Position numbers and translations under genes: made by a program. Shown one piece after another: positions 6,114-14,106 of a DNA stretch of 48,645 nucleotides; position 1 is the stretch's first letter, and every line of letters begins with the position of its first letter. This DNA comes from Tessaracoccus caeni (GTDB lineage Bacteria > Actinomycetota > Actinomycetes > Propionibacteriales > Propionibacteriaceae): NCBI RefSeq assembly GCF_029211185.1, contig NZ_JARGDO010000027.1:1-48645 (forward strand). Reading direction: 5' to 3'. A model generated the notes under the pieces. That model was not told the DNA's origin. It saw only the letters and a program-made list of their open reading frames with translations, and did no database searches.

Positions 6114-8261
6114 ATGGATACCCGCATTTGTCTGCGTGCCGATGACGTTGCGCTGGTGCTGGTCACGGAGGACGGCGGTCTGCCGTGGGTGCTCCATTGG
6201 GGTGCCGATCTCGGAGCGCTGAGCGACGACGAGGCCACCGCCCTGATCGAGGGGGATCGCTGGGTGCAGGCGCCGAACGGCCCCGACCACGGACTGATCC
6301 TCGGCGTCGTTCCGGAGGCTCGATTCGGATGGTCCGGCACGCCGGGCCTGATCGGTTCGCGCGATGGGGCGGACTGGAGTCCCGATTGGCGTCTGAGCGG
6401 CGTGACGATCGACGGCGTGGCCGTCACCGACGGACTCACGCAGTCCGGGCCGGCCGTCGTCGAGTACCGGGCAGAAGCGCCCGCGTCCGCACTTGCCCTG
6501 AGCCTCGTCGTCGAGCTGTTGCCCACCGGCCTCGTCCGCGCGAAGGCCCAGGTGACCAACCTGGGCGAGAGCACCTATCGGGTCACCGAGCTGACGGTGA
6601 GCCTGCCGGTGCCCAGCGAGGCCCGCGAGATCCTGGACTTCGGGGGACGCTGGGGCAACGAGCGCGCCGCTCAGCGTGGCGTCCTCAACCAAGGGGCCCA
6701 TCGCCGCGAGTCGCGCTTCGGGCGCACCGGCGCCAACTCGGCCTATGTGCTGAGCCTCGGCACCGCCGGCTTCGGCTACCGCGACGGCGAGGTGTGGGGC
6801 GTCCACACCGCGCACAGCGGGCATCACATCCATCAGGCTCAGCGCGACTACATCGGCGCCAACGTCATCGGCGGCGGCGAGCTGCTGCTGCCCGGCGAGG
6901 GCGACCTGGCGACGGGGCAGTCCTACGCCACGCCCTGGGTCTACTTCAACTACGCCGTCGGCCTCGATCAGCAGGCGTCGCGCTTCCATCGCCATCTGCG
7001 TGCGCTGCCGGTGCACCCCGAGACCGCGCGTCCAGTGACGTTGAACGTCTGGGAGGCCGTCTACTTCGATCACCGGCTCGATCGGCTCACGGACCTGGCC
7101 GACCGCGCCGCGGCGCTGGGCGTCGAGCGGTTCGTCCTCGACGACGGCTGGTTCGGGGCCCGTCGCAGTGACGACGCGGGCCTGGGCGACTGGGTGGTCA
7201 GCGACGAGATGTGGCCGAACGGCCTGACTCCGCTGATCGAGCACGTGCGCGGGCTCGGCATGCAGTTTGGACTGTGGATTGAGCCCGAGATGGTCAATCT
7301 CGACTCCGACGTCGCCCGCGCCCACCCGGAGTGGGTCATGCAGCCCGGCGGCGGGCGGATGCCCATCTCGCAGCGCCGGCAGCAGGTGCTCAACCTCACG
7401 ATTCCGGGTGCCTACCAGCATGTGCTGGACCAGCTGAGCGCCGTGTTCGCCGACAACCGCATCGACTACATCAAGTGGGACCACAACCGCGATCTGATCG
7501 ACTCCGGCACCGCACCGACGGGCAGGCCGGCGGTCTCCGAGCAGACCAAGGCGTTCTACCGGCTGCTCGACGAACTGCGCGCACGCTTCCCCCACATGGA
7601 ATGGGAGTCGTGCGCCTCCGGTGGCGGTCGCATCGATCTCGAGGTGATGGAGCGCGCCGAGCGCGTGTGGGTCTCGGACAACATCGACTCCGAGGAACGC
7701 CAGCGGATGCTGTGGTGGACCGGGCAGCTGCTCCCCATGGAGTTGATGGGCAGCCACGTGGCTTCGGGGCGTTCGCATACCACCGCGCGCTGGCACGACC
7801 TCAACTTCCGTGCCGCGACCGCCGTCTTCGGGCACTTCGGCATCGAGTGGGATCTGACCAAGGCCACCGACGAGGAGTTCGAGCAGCTGGGCTGGTGGAT
7901 CCGCTGGTACAAGCAGAACCGGGAGACCATCTGCACCGGAGCCCTGGTTCGCGTCGATCTCGCCGACCCAGAGGTCTACTTCAAGGGCGTCGTCGCAGCG
8001 GATAAGGCCATCTTCTCGCTGTCGATGCTCAAGGTGACCAACTGCGTGAGCCTCGGGCGTCTTCGGTTCCCGGGCCTCGATCCCGATGCGCGTTACCGCG
8101 TGACGGTGATCGACCGCCAGCACCTGCCGGCGAAGCACCACTCGCAGTGGACCAAGCAGCCGCTGGTGGCCACCGGAGCGCAACTCGCCACCGTCGGGCT
8201 GCGCGCGCCCTACACCCAGCCGTCGACGGCGGTGCTGTTCGAGCTCGAGAAGATCGGCTAG
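6114..8261 (+). CDS. Alpha-galactosidase, GH36 family (first paralogue)
   Basis: Retaining glycosidase that releases terminal alpha-galactose from oligosaccharides such as melibiose or raffinose. 715 residues with no signal peptide, so cytoplasmic. An N-terminal beta-sandwich is followed by a TIM barrel: WEAVYFDH opens the barrel, RFVLDDGWFG carries the substrate Asp pair, and FGLWIEPEMVN follows. The nucleophile is Asp456 in YIKWDHNRDL and the acid/base is Asp522 in WVSDNIDS, with CASGGGRIDLEVMERAER between. GGAGGAACG precedes the ATG. It stands alone behind a LacI operator and faces the lacI gene at 8274. A close paralogue lies at 31069. Exact substrate cannot be told from sequence. Confidence 0.93.
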   Translation: MDTRICLRADDVALVLVTEDGGLPWVLHWGADLGALSDDEATALIEGDRWVQAPNGPDHGLILGVVPEARFGWSGTPGLIGSRDGADWSPDWRLSGVTIDGVAVTDGLTQSGPAVVEYRAEAPASALALSLVVELLPTGLVRAKAQVTNLGESTYRVTELTVSLPVPSEAREILDFGGRWGNERAAQRGVLNQGAHRRESRFGRTGANSAYVLSLGTAGFGYRDGEVWGVHTAHSGHHIHQAQRDYIGANVIGGGELLLPGEGDLATGQSYATPWVYFNYAVGLDQQASRFHRHLRALPVHPETARPVTLNVWEAVYFDHRLDRLTDLADRAAALGVERFVLDDGWFGARRSDDAGLGDWVVSDEMWPNGLTPLIEHVRGLGMQFGLWIEPEMVNLDSDVARAHPEWVMQPGGGRMPISQRRQQVLNLTIPGAYQHVLDQLSAVFADNRIDYIKWDHNRDLIDSGTAPTGRPAVSEQTKAFYRLLDELRARFPHMEWESCASGGGRIDLEVMERAERVWVSDNIDSEERQRMLWWTGQLLPMELMGSHVASGRSHTTARWHDLNFRAATAVFGHFGIEWDLTKATDEEFEQLGWWIRWYKQNRETICTGALVRVDLADPEVYFKGVVAADKAIFSLSMLKVTNCVSLGRLRFPGLDPDARYRVTVIDRQHLPAKHHSQWTKQPLVATGAQLATVGLRAPYTQPSTAVLFELEKIG

Positions 8262-8273
8262 CCGTAGCGAATG

Positions 8274-9287
8274 CTAGGCCAGGTGCGGTGAGCAGCCGCA
8301 GGAGCGACGGATGACCAGCTTCGCTTCGAGGAGCTGGTGCATCGCGCCCGGCGTGCCGTCCAGGAGCTTGGCGACGGCGGCCTTCGCCATCTCTGAGATG
8401 GGCTGGGCCACCGTCGTCAACGGCGGCCAGGTGTAGGCGCACTCGTTGCTGCCGTCGAATCCGATGACGGCGACGTCTTCCGGCATCGCGACGCCGGCCT
8501 CGTGGAAGGCGTGCACGAGCCCGATGGCCTGTCGGTCCGAACTGGCGAAGATGGCGGACGGCAGCTCCGACGAAGCGAGGAGCTTGCCCGCCTCGTAGCC
8601 GCCCTCGGTGTTGAAGGGCATCGTCAGGCAGGGTCCATGTTCCAATCCGAGGGCTCGGACCGCGTCGAACCACCCGTCCTTGCGCGCGTCCTGCCGTCCG
8701 TCGGAGGTGACGCCGGCCACCATCCCGATCCGTCGATGGCCATGCGAGGCCAGGTGCTCCACCGCCAGCTGGGCACCGTGGTACAGATTCACTCCGACGG
8801 ACGGAACCCCGGTGCCGGTGCCGAAGTGGTTGAGCAGCACCAAGGGGATGTCCACCAGATCGAGCGCGCGGGCGTCGGGCTCCGACGTGGTGCTGCACAG
8901 GAGGACGCCGTCCACGCGACGCATCGAGTAGCGCTCGACGTGGTGGCGCTCCATCGCGGTGGAGCCTCCGGTGTTGGACACGAGCAGGTCGTAGCCGCGT
9001 TCCCTGGCCACCAACTCGACCTCGTGGGCCAGTGCCGCGAAGTAGGGGTTTGTGGTGTCCGGCACCACCATGCCGAGGGTCTCGGTGGACCCGAGGCGCA
9101 GGGATCGTGCGGTGGAGTTGGGCCGGTAGCCCAGCATCTCGATGGCCTTGCGCACCCGTTCCTCCGTCTCGGGGGAGACGGACTTGGAACGGTTCACCAC
9201 ATAGCTGACGACCGCCGGGCTGACTTTGGCGAGCCGGGCGACGTCGTTGCGCGTGGCGACGGGTTTGGCTGGCGCTCGCTTGGACAC
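8274..9287 (-). CDS. LacI-family transcriptional regulator (first)
   Basis: Sugar-responsive DNA-binding repressor. 337 residues: a helix-turn-helix at about 13-36 (DVARLAKVSPAVVSYVVN), the hinge ML-GYRPNSTARSLR, and a periplasmic-binding-protein-like effector domain from about 65. The C-terminus VIRRSCGCSPHLA is shared with the second LacI of the locus. It is downstream of the Gfo/Idh/MocA gene by 28 bases on the same strand and is probably co-transcribed with it. Its likely targets are the palindromes at 6036 and 10729 and the divergent transporter operon. The effector is unknown; galactose or an alpha-galactoside is a guess from context. Confidence 0.92.
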   Translation of the reverse strand: MSKRAPAKPVATRNDVARLAKVSPAVVSYVVNRSKSVSPETEERVRKAIEMLGYRPNSTARSLRLGSTETLGMVVPDTTNPYFAALAHEVELVARERGYDLLVSNTGGSTAMERHHVERYSMRRVDGVLLCSTTSEPDARALDLVDIPLVLLNHFGTGTGVPSVGVNLYHGAQLAVEHLASHGHRRIGMVAGVTSDGRQDARKDGWFDAVRALGLEHGPCLTMPFNTEGGYEAGKLLASSELPSAIFASSDRQAIGLVHAFHEAGVAMPEDVAVIGFDGSNECAYTWPPLTTVAQPISEMAKAAVAKLLDGTPGAMHQLLEAKLVIRRSCGCSPHLA

Positions 9288-9315
9288 GCGCGCCAGCCTA
9301 TCCCGAACCGATGAA

Positions 9316-10527
9316 TTAGTTGCTGGGGGCGTCGCCGAAATCGGGCACCGGGAGCCGTTCGCCGCCTCGCAGCGCCGACTGGTGAGCGACGATGCCCGGC
9401 ACGGTGTAGCGCGCGGCCTGCCAGGCGCTGACCGGCGGAATCGTTCCGCTGTTGACGGCCACCACGAAGTCGTCCACCAGGAACTGGTGGCTGCCCTCGT
9501 GGCCGCTCGGCAGCTTGCGCAACGCTTCGGGGAGGCGGCTGGGATCGTGGACGGGGGCCAGCCCGGAGACGAAGGCGTCGCGCAGAGCGGGGTCGATGCC
9601 CTCCAGCGACGGATCGTCGAGGCTCATGGTGGGCTTGGTCTCGATCTGCTCGGTCACGTGGGTGACGGTGTCCTTGGTCTGCCAGACCGCGTAGTCGACG
9701 GTCTCCTCGAAGCTGGCCTCGGTGCCGAAGTAGCGGAACCGGCTCTCGCGGATGTGCGACGGGTAGCCGACGCGGCGGAACTCGTTGATCCGGAAGGAGC
9801 CGCCGCCGGCCAGCTCGAACAGCGCCGTCGCGTTCGAGAAGTCGTTGTCGAACATGCTGACCTCGCGGTCGAACACGCCGTCGCCGCGCTCGTCGCGGAC
9901 GCCGATGCAGCTGACGCTGACAGCGTGGCCGCCGATGGCGCCCAGCACGCCGCCGACGGAGTGCGTCGGGTACAGCATGGGCGGGTAGCTGGCGGTGGAC
10001 TTCCAGTTCTCGCCGCCCGAGAACTGGTACGCCGCGTAGAAGCCCAGGTCCATGTCGTGGACGTAGTCGCCCTCGGCGTAGAAGATGCGACCGAAGGCGC
10101 CCTCGGCAACCTTGTTGCGAGCGAAGATCGTGGCCGGGTTGTAGTGGCTGGTCTCGCCCATCATGTAGGTGAGCCCGGTCTCGCGCACCTTGGCGATGAT
10201 GGCCTCGATCTCCTCGATGGAGATGGCCATCGGCACGGCGGAGTAGACGTGCTTGCCGGCGTCGAGGGCCTGCAGGACGAGGGGGCCGTGGGTCCAACGC
10301 TGGGTGAAGATGGCCACCGCGTCGAGGTCGCTCGCGAGCATGGCTTCGAAGCTGGGGTAGGTGCCGTCCAGGTGGTACTGCTCACACGTCGCTTCGGCGC
10401 GCTCGGGCAGCAGGTCGGTGATGTGAACCGACGAGACGCCCGGGTGAGCCTTGAAGAGCTTGGCGAACTGGCCGGAGAACTGTCCGGCACCGACGATGCC
10501 GAGGGAGAACTGTGCGTTGGAGGACAT
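9316..10527 (-). CDS. Gfo/Idh/MocA-family oxidoreductase, GH109-like variant (first paralogue)
   Basis: NAD(P)-binding Rossmann protein. 403 residues from the ATG at 10527. The dinucleotide loop is GIVGAGQFSG at 10-19. The usual E-K-P motif is replaced by GKHVYSAVPMA (Ala-Val-Pro at 97-99), so the usual lysine is missing. Later motifs are GETSHYNP (124-131), GGENWKSTASYPPMLYPTH with Tyr186/His189, and GHEGSH near the C-terminus. Some GH109 glycosidases, which use NAD+ in a redox-assisted hydrolysis, also lack this lysine and use a Tyr-x-x-His, as I recall, so a glycosidase role is possible. A GTG at 10533 and a longer start at 10557 are alternatives; 10527 fits a leaderless promoter. It is likely an operon with the first lacI gene. 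Confidence 0.85.
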   Translation of the reverse strand: MSSNAQFSLGIVGAGQFSGQFAKLFKAHPGVSSVHITDLLPERAEATCEQYHLDGTYPSFEAMLASDLDAVAIFTQRWTHGPLVLQALDAGKHVYSAVPMAISIEEIEAIIAKVRETGLTYMMGETSHYNPATIFARNKVAEGAFGRIFYAEGDYVHDMDLGFYAAYQFSGGENWKSTASYPPMLYPTHSVGGVLGAIGGHAVSVSCIGVRDERGDGVFDREVSMFDNDFSNATALFELAGGGSFRINEFRRVGYPSHIRESRFRYFGTEASFEETVDYAVWQTKDTVTHVTEQIETKPTMSLDDPSLEGIDPALRDAFVSGLAPVHDPSRLPEALRKLPSGHEGSHQFLVDDFVVAVNSGTIPPVSAWQAARYTVPGIVAHQSALRGGERLPVPDFGDAPSN

Positions 10528-10534
10528 GGTCACG

Positions 10535-10574
10535 AGTTTGACATCTTGTAGTGACACGAGTCAACAGGTGTTGA
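10535..10574 (-). promoter_or_regulatory. Promoter of the oxidoreductase-lacI operon with two operators
   Basis: On the minus strand, TTGACT (10564-10559) and CAAACT (10540-10535) are 18 bases apart, and seven bases follow before the ATG at 10527, so the transcript is probably leaderless. Two palindromes overlap it: TCAACAGGTGTTGA at 10561-10574 (perfect six-base arms) over the -35 box, and TGACACGAGTCA at 10552-10563 in the spacer. The first resembles the operators at 18860 and 18925. Confidence 0.55.
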
Positions 10575-10728
10575 AAGACTCTCGCGGTGCCCTCCGGGAG
10601 ATAACGATTCGGTCACGGTTTCGCCGGTCCGCGCGACCAATACCCATCTGTCTAGGCATAATGCAGAGCCTCCGTGCGGTCACCCGGGTTTGTCGACGGT
10701 TTCGCGTGAGAACCTTGTTCTGTGCGCA

Positions 10729-10742
10729 GTGACTCGTGTAAC
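10729..10742 (+). promoter_or_regulatory. LacI-type operator at the CUT1 transporter promoter
   Basis: GTGACTCGTGTAAC matches the palindrome at 6036 at 12 of 14 positions. TTGTTC at 10715-10720 and TGTAAC at 10737-10742 could be the -35 and -10 boxes, so the operator would overlap the -10 box. The transporter operon starts about 40 bases downstream. The rest of the divergent gap (10575-10728) shows no further clear signal. Confidence 0.55.
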
Positions 10743-10780
10743 CTGCCGCACAGAAACAAGCACAACAAAGGAGTGTGTCT

Positions 10781-11710
10781 GTGAGTGTGAATCCCGCCGC
10801 CGCAGGTGCGGCGACTCAATCCGAGGAACCGGTGTTCCGGAAGGGCAGGTCGGACGTCAAGGTCGCCTTGATGTTCATCCTTCCAGCCACCATCGGTCTC
10901 ATCGCGTTCTACATCGTGCCCACCGCGAGAGGTTTCTACCTCAGCTTCACGGAGTACAGCATCCTCGGCTCGCCCACCTGGGTGGGTACGGAGAACTACC
11001 AGGCTCTGATCAAGGATCCGCTGTTCCACAACGCGATCTGGGTGACGCTGCAATACGTGCTCATCAACATCATCCTCCAGACCGCGGTCGCGCTGGGTCT
11101 GGCCCTGTTGATGAACAGCATCGCCAAGTCCACCTTCATCCGCGGCACGCTGCTGATGCCCTACCTGATGGCGAATGTGATCGCCGCGTTGCTGTGGTTC
11201 TGGCTGCTCGACTACCAGATCGGCATCGTGAACTACTTCATCGAGTCGATCGGCCTCCCGCGCGTGGCCTTCTTCGGTTCGGAGACCTGGGCCATCCCCA
11301 CGCAGGCTCTCATCAACACCTGGCGGCACATGGGATACACCGCGCTGCTGATCTTCGCGGGCCTGCAGGGCATTCCGGCGACGGTCTACGAGGCTGCGGC
11401 CATCGACGGCGCCAAGCCGTTCCAGACCTTCACCCGCGTCACCGTGCCGCTGCTGCGTCCGGTGCTCGCCCTGGTGCTGGTGCTCACCGTCACCGGTTCG
11501 TTCCAGGTGTTCGACACCGTTGCCGTGACCACCCAGGGTGGCCCCGTCAACGCCAGCCGCGTGATGCAGTACTACATCTATCAGAAGGCATTCAACGAGC
11601 AGGAGTTCGGCTACGGTTCAGCGCTGGCCATGGTCTTGTTCATCATCCTCGGCATCGTCGCCTTCCTGCAGATGAAGTTCCTGCGTGGCAACGAGTCGGA
11701 CCTGGCGTGA
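10781..11710 (+). CDS. Sugar ABC transporter permease, CUT1 type (MalF-like), locus A
   Basis: Membrane subunit of an oligosaccharide importer. 309 residues from the GTG at 10781, chosen because AAAGGAG at 10767-10773 sits seven bases away; another GTG at 10775 is too close. Six hydrophobic segments start at VALMFILPATIGLIAFYIVPTA. The EAA loop that docks on the ATPase reads EAAAIDGAKPFQTFTRVTVP. The gene is first of a three-gene operon with the second permease and the binding protein. No ATPase gene is present, so a shared MsmK/UgpC-type ATPase elsewhere in the genome must power it. Confidence 0.93.
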   Translation: MSVNPAAAGAATQSEEPVFRKGRSDVKVALMFILPATIGLIAFYIVPTARGFYLSFTEYSILGSPTWVGTENYQALIKDPLFHNAIWVTLQYVLINIILQTAVALGLALLMNSIAKSTFIRGTLLMPYLMANVIAALLWFWLLDYQIGIVNYFIESIGLPRVAFFGSETWAIPTQALINTWRHMGYTALLIFAGLQGIPATVYEAAAIDGAKPFQTFTRVTVPLLRPVLALVLVLTVTGSFQVFDTVAVTTQGGPVNASRVMQYYIYQKAFNEQEFGYGSALAMVLFIILGIVAFLQMKFLRGNESDLA

Positions 11711-11723
11711 GGAGGCAGGAACT

Positions 11724-12650
11724 ATGAGCGCAACAGCAACCGCACCCACTCAGTCCGCCGTGGACGACAAGCCCCGCAAGAAATGGACTCCCGGACGCAT
11801 CGTCGCGTGGGCCATCCTGATCCTGTTCATCTTCATCAGCCTCGCCCCGTTCTACTGGGTTCTGCGCACCTCGTTGTCCACCAACGGTGCGCTGGCCTCG
11901 AACTCGGCCAACCTGCTGCCGGCCGACTTCAACCTCGGCGCCTACAAGCGCGTCTTCGGCCTGCAAACAGCAGCCGAGGCGATCGCCGAAGGCGGTTCGG
12001 GCGCGTCGATCAACTTCTGGTCGTTCATGCTCAACTCGATCATCTTCGCCACGGTCACCACCGCAGGGGCTGTGTTCTTCAGCTCGATGGCGGCGTACGC
12101 GTTCTCCCGCCTGCAGTGGAAGCATCGCGACAAGGTGTTCGGGCTGTTCCTCGCCACCGTGCTGGTGCCGCCGATCTTCACCGCGCTGCCCAACTTCCTG
12201 TTGGTCCGCAGCCTGGGCCTGCTCGGCACCCATCTCGGCATGATGCTGCCGTACATCTTCATGACCCCCTTCGCCATCTTCTTCATGCGCCAGTTCTTCC
12301 TGAGCATGTCGCGAGAGGTGGAAGAGGCTGCCATGCTCGACGGTGCCCGCCAGTGGCGCATCTTCTTCCAGATCGTGCTTCCCCAGGCATCCGCGCCCTT
12401 GGCGACCCTGGCGCTGCTGACCTTCATGCAGCAGTGGAACGAGTACTTCTGGCCCCTGCTGGTGTCCAACGAGAACACCCGCGTGCTCACCGTCGGCCTG
12501 GGCGTCTTCAAGGCCTCCTCGCCTCAGGGCGCACCTGACTGGTCGGGCCTGATGGCCGCGACCCTGGTGTCGGCCACCCCGGTGTTGATCCTGTTCTTCT
12601 TCTTCGGCAAGCGGATCGTCAACTCCATCGGCTTCAACGGCACCAAGTAA
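11724..12650 (+). CDS. Sugar ABC transporter permease, CUT1 type (MalG-like), locus A
   Basis: Partner of the preceding permease. 308 residues starting MSATATAPTQSAVDDKPRKK; AGGAGG at 11710-11715 precedes the ATG. Six membrane segments, and the EAA loop EEAAMLDGARQWRIFFQIVLP. The gap from the upstream stop is 13 bases, so translation is coupled. The hydrophilic insert around ASNSANLLPADFNLGAYKRVFG is the usual periplasmic loop. The substrate is presumably an alpha-galactoside, judged from the GH36 genes on both sides. Confidence 0.92.
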   Translation: MSATATAPTQSAVDDKPRKKWTPGRIVAWAILILFIFISLAPFYWVLRTSLSTNGALASNSANLLPADFNLGAYKRVFGLQTAAEAIAEGGSGASINFWSFMLNSIIFATVTTAGAVFFSSMAAYAFSRLQWKHRDKVFGLFLATVLVPPIFTALPNFLLVRSLGLLGTHLGMMLPYIFMTPFAIFFMRQFFLSMSREVEEAAMLDGARQWRIFFQIVLPQASAPLATLALLTFMQQWNEYFWPLLVSNENTRVLTVGLGVFKASSPQGAPDWSGLMAATLVSATPVLILFFFFGKRIVNSIGFNGTK

Positions 12651-12700
12651 TCCCTCCCTCAACCCGTCTACGACAACACACTTCCACGAAAGGAAACCCG

Positions 12701-14023
12701 ATGAGAAAGACCCTGCGGATCACCGCCGCATTGGGCGCAGCAGCGCTGGCCCTCACCGCCTGCGGTGGCGGCGAAGGCAGCAACGGAGCAGCCAGCGGCG
12801 AGATCAGCTACTGGCTCTGGGACGCCAACCAGCTGCCCGCCTACCAGCAGTGCGCCGACGACTTCGCCAAGGCCAACGAGGGCTTGAGCGTCAAGATCAC
12901 CCAGACCGGCTGGGACGACTACTGGAGCAAGGTGACCAACGGCATGGCCTCGGGCGAGATGGCCGATGTCTTCACGGATCACCTGGCCAAGTACCCCGAC
13001 TTCGTCAAGACCGAGCAGCTGCTGGAGATCAGCGAGGCCAACGTCGACATGGCCTCCTTCCAGGAGGGCCTCGCCGACCTGTGGGTCGGGCCGGATGGCA
13101 AGCGTTACGGCCTGCCCAAGGACTGGGACACCATCGCGCTGTTCTACAACAAGGCGATGGCGGCTGAGGCCGGCGTCACCGAAGAGCAGATGGCGAGCCT
13201 CACCTGGAATCCCCAGGACGGCGGCACCTTCGAGCAGGTCATCGCCAAGCTCACCGTCGACAAGAACGGCAAGCGCGGCGACGAGCCCGGCTTCGACAAG
13301 AACAACGTCGAGACCTTCGGCCTGGGCCTGAACAACTCCGGTGCCGGCACCGGCCAGATCGAGTGGAGCTGGTTCGTCGCCACCACCGGCTGGCGTCACA
13401 CCGACACCAACCCCTGGGGCACCAAGTACAACTTCGACGATCCGCGTTTCCAGGAGTCCATCGCATGGTGGGCGGGTCTGATCGACAAGGGCTACATGCC
13501 CAAGCTCGAGACCACCGTCGGCGCGTCGATGAACGACAGCTTCGGCGCCGGAAAGGCCGCCATCAACGCCAGCGGCTCGTGGATGCTGAACACCTACTTC
13601 GGCTACGACGGCGTCGAGGTCGGCCTGGCGCCGACCCCGGAGGGTCCGGAAGGACGCGCCTCCATGTTCAACGGTCTCGCCGACTCCATCTGGGTGGGCA
13701 CCAAGAACGCGGAGAACGCGGCCAAGTGGGTCGACTACCTCGCGTCGCCGGCCTGCCAGGACGTCGTGGGCTCGATGGGCGTGGTCTTCCCGGCCATTCA
13801 GAGCGGCACCGACAAGGCGTCCGAGGCGTTCTCCGCCAAGGGCATCGACACCACGCCGTTCACGCAGCACGTCGAGCAGGGCACCACGTTCCTGTTCCCG
13901 ATCGGCGACAACGCGGCCAAGATCGAGGGCATCATGAAGCCGGCCATGGACGCCGTCCTCAGCGGCACCCCGGCCGATTCGCTCACCGCGGCCAACGAGC
14001 AGGTCAACGCGCTCTTCAAGTGA
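12701..14023 (+). CDS. Sugar-binding lipoprotein of the CUT1 ABC transporter, locus A
   Basis: Extracellular substrate-binding protein anchored by a lipid. 440 residues. The signal MRKTLRITAALGAAALALTAC has the lipobox LTAC with Cys21. The mature part is a family-1 solute-binding protein, with aromatic-rich stretches such as EISYWLWDANQLP, ITQTGWDDYWSKV and EWSWFVATTGW that would stack on a sugar. GAAAGG at 12689-12694 is the ribosome-binding site. It follows the permease genes, which is the reverse of the usual binding-protein-first order. A strong terminator follows at 14055. Confidence 0.93.
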   Translation: MRKTLRITAALGAAALALTACGGGEGSNGAASGEISYWLWDANQLPAYQQCADDFAKANEGLSVKITQTGWDDYWSKVTNGMASGEMADVFTDHLAKYPDFVKTEQLLEISEANVDMASFQEGLADLWVGPDGKRYGLPKDWDTIALFYNKAMAAEAGVTEEQMASLTWNPQDGGTFEQVIAKLTVDKNGKRGDEPGFDKNNVETFGLGLNNSGAGTGQIEWSWFVATTGWRHTDTNPWGTKYNFDDPRFQESIAWWAGLIDKGYMPKLETTVGASMNDSFGAGKAAINASGSWMLNTYFGYDGVEVGLAPTPEGPEGRASMFNGLADSIWVGTKNAENAAKWVDYLASPACQDVVGSMGVVFPAIQSGTDKASEAFSAKGIDTTPFTQHVEQGTTFLFPIGDNAAKIEGIMKPAMDAVLSGTPADSLTAANEQVNALFK

Positions 14024-14054
14024 GTTCGTAGCCTGTAGGCAGAACAAGAGGCCC

Positions 14055-14090
14055 GGGGCCGGTAAGGGAACTTACCGGCCCCGTGCCTTT
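14055..14090 (+). terminator. Rho-independent terminator after the locus A transporter operon
   Basis: GGGGCCGGTAAG (14055-14066), loop GGAA, then CTTACCGGCCCC (14071-14082): a perfect 12-bp stem followed by GTGCCTTTT. The T run is short and begins a few bases after the stem, but the hairpin is strong. It may also serve the convergent gene ending at 14107. Confidence 0.85.
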
Positions 14091-14106
14091 TGTGTTGCGG
14101 GTCGGG

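Noticed and set aside
5892..8183. Minus-strand open frame of 763 codons opposite the first GH36 gene
   Set aside because: Exact antisense of a gene with full catalytic motifs; no recognisable domain and no ribosome-binding site.
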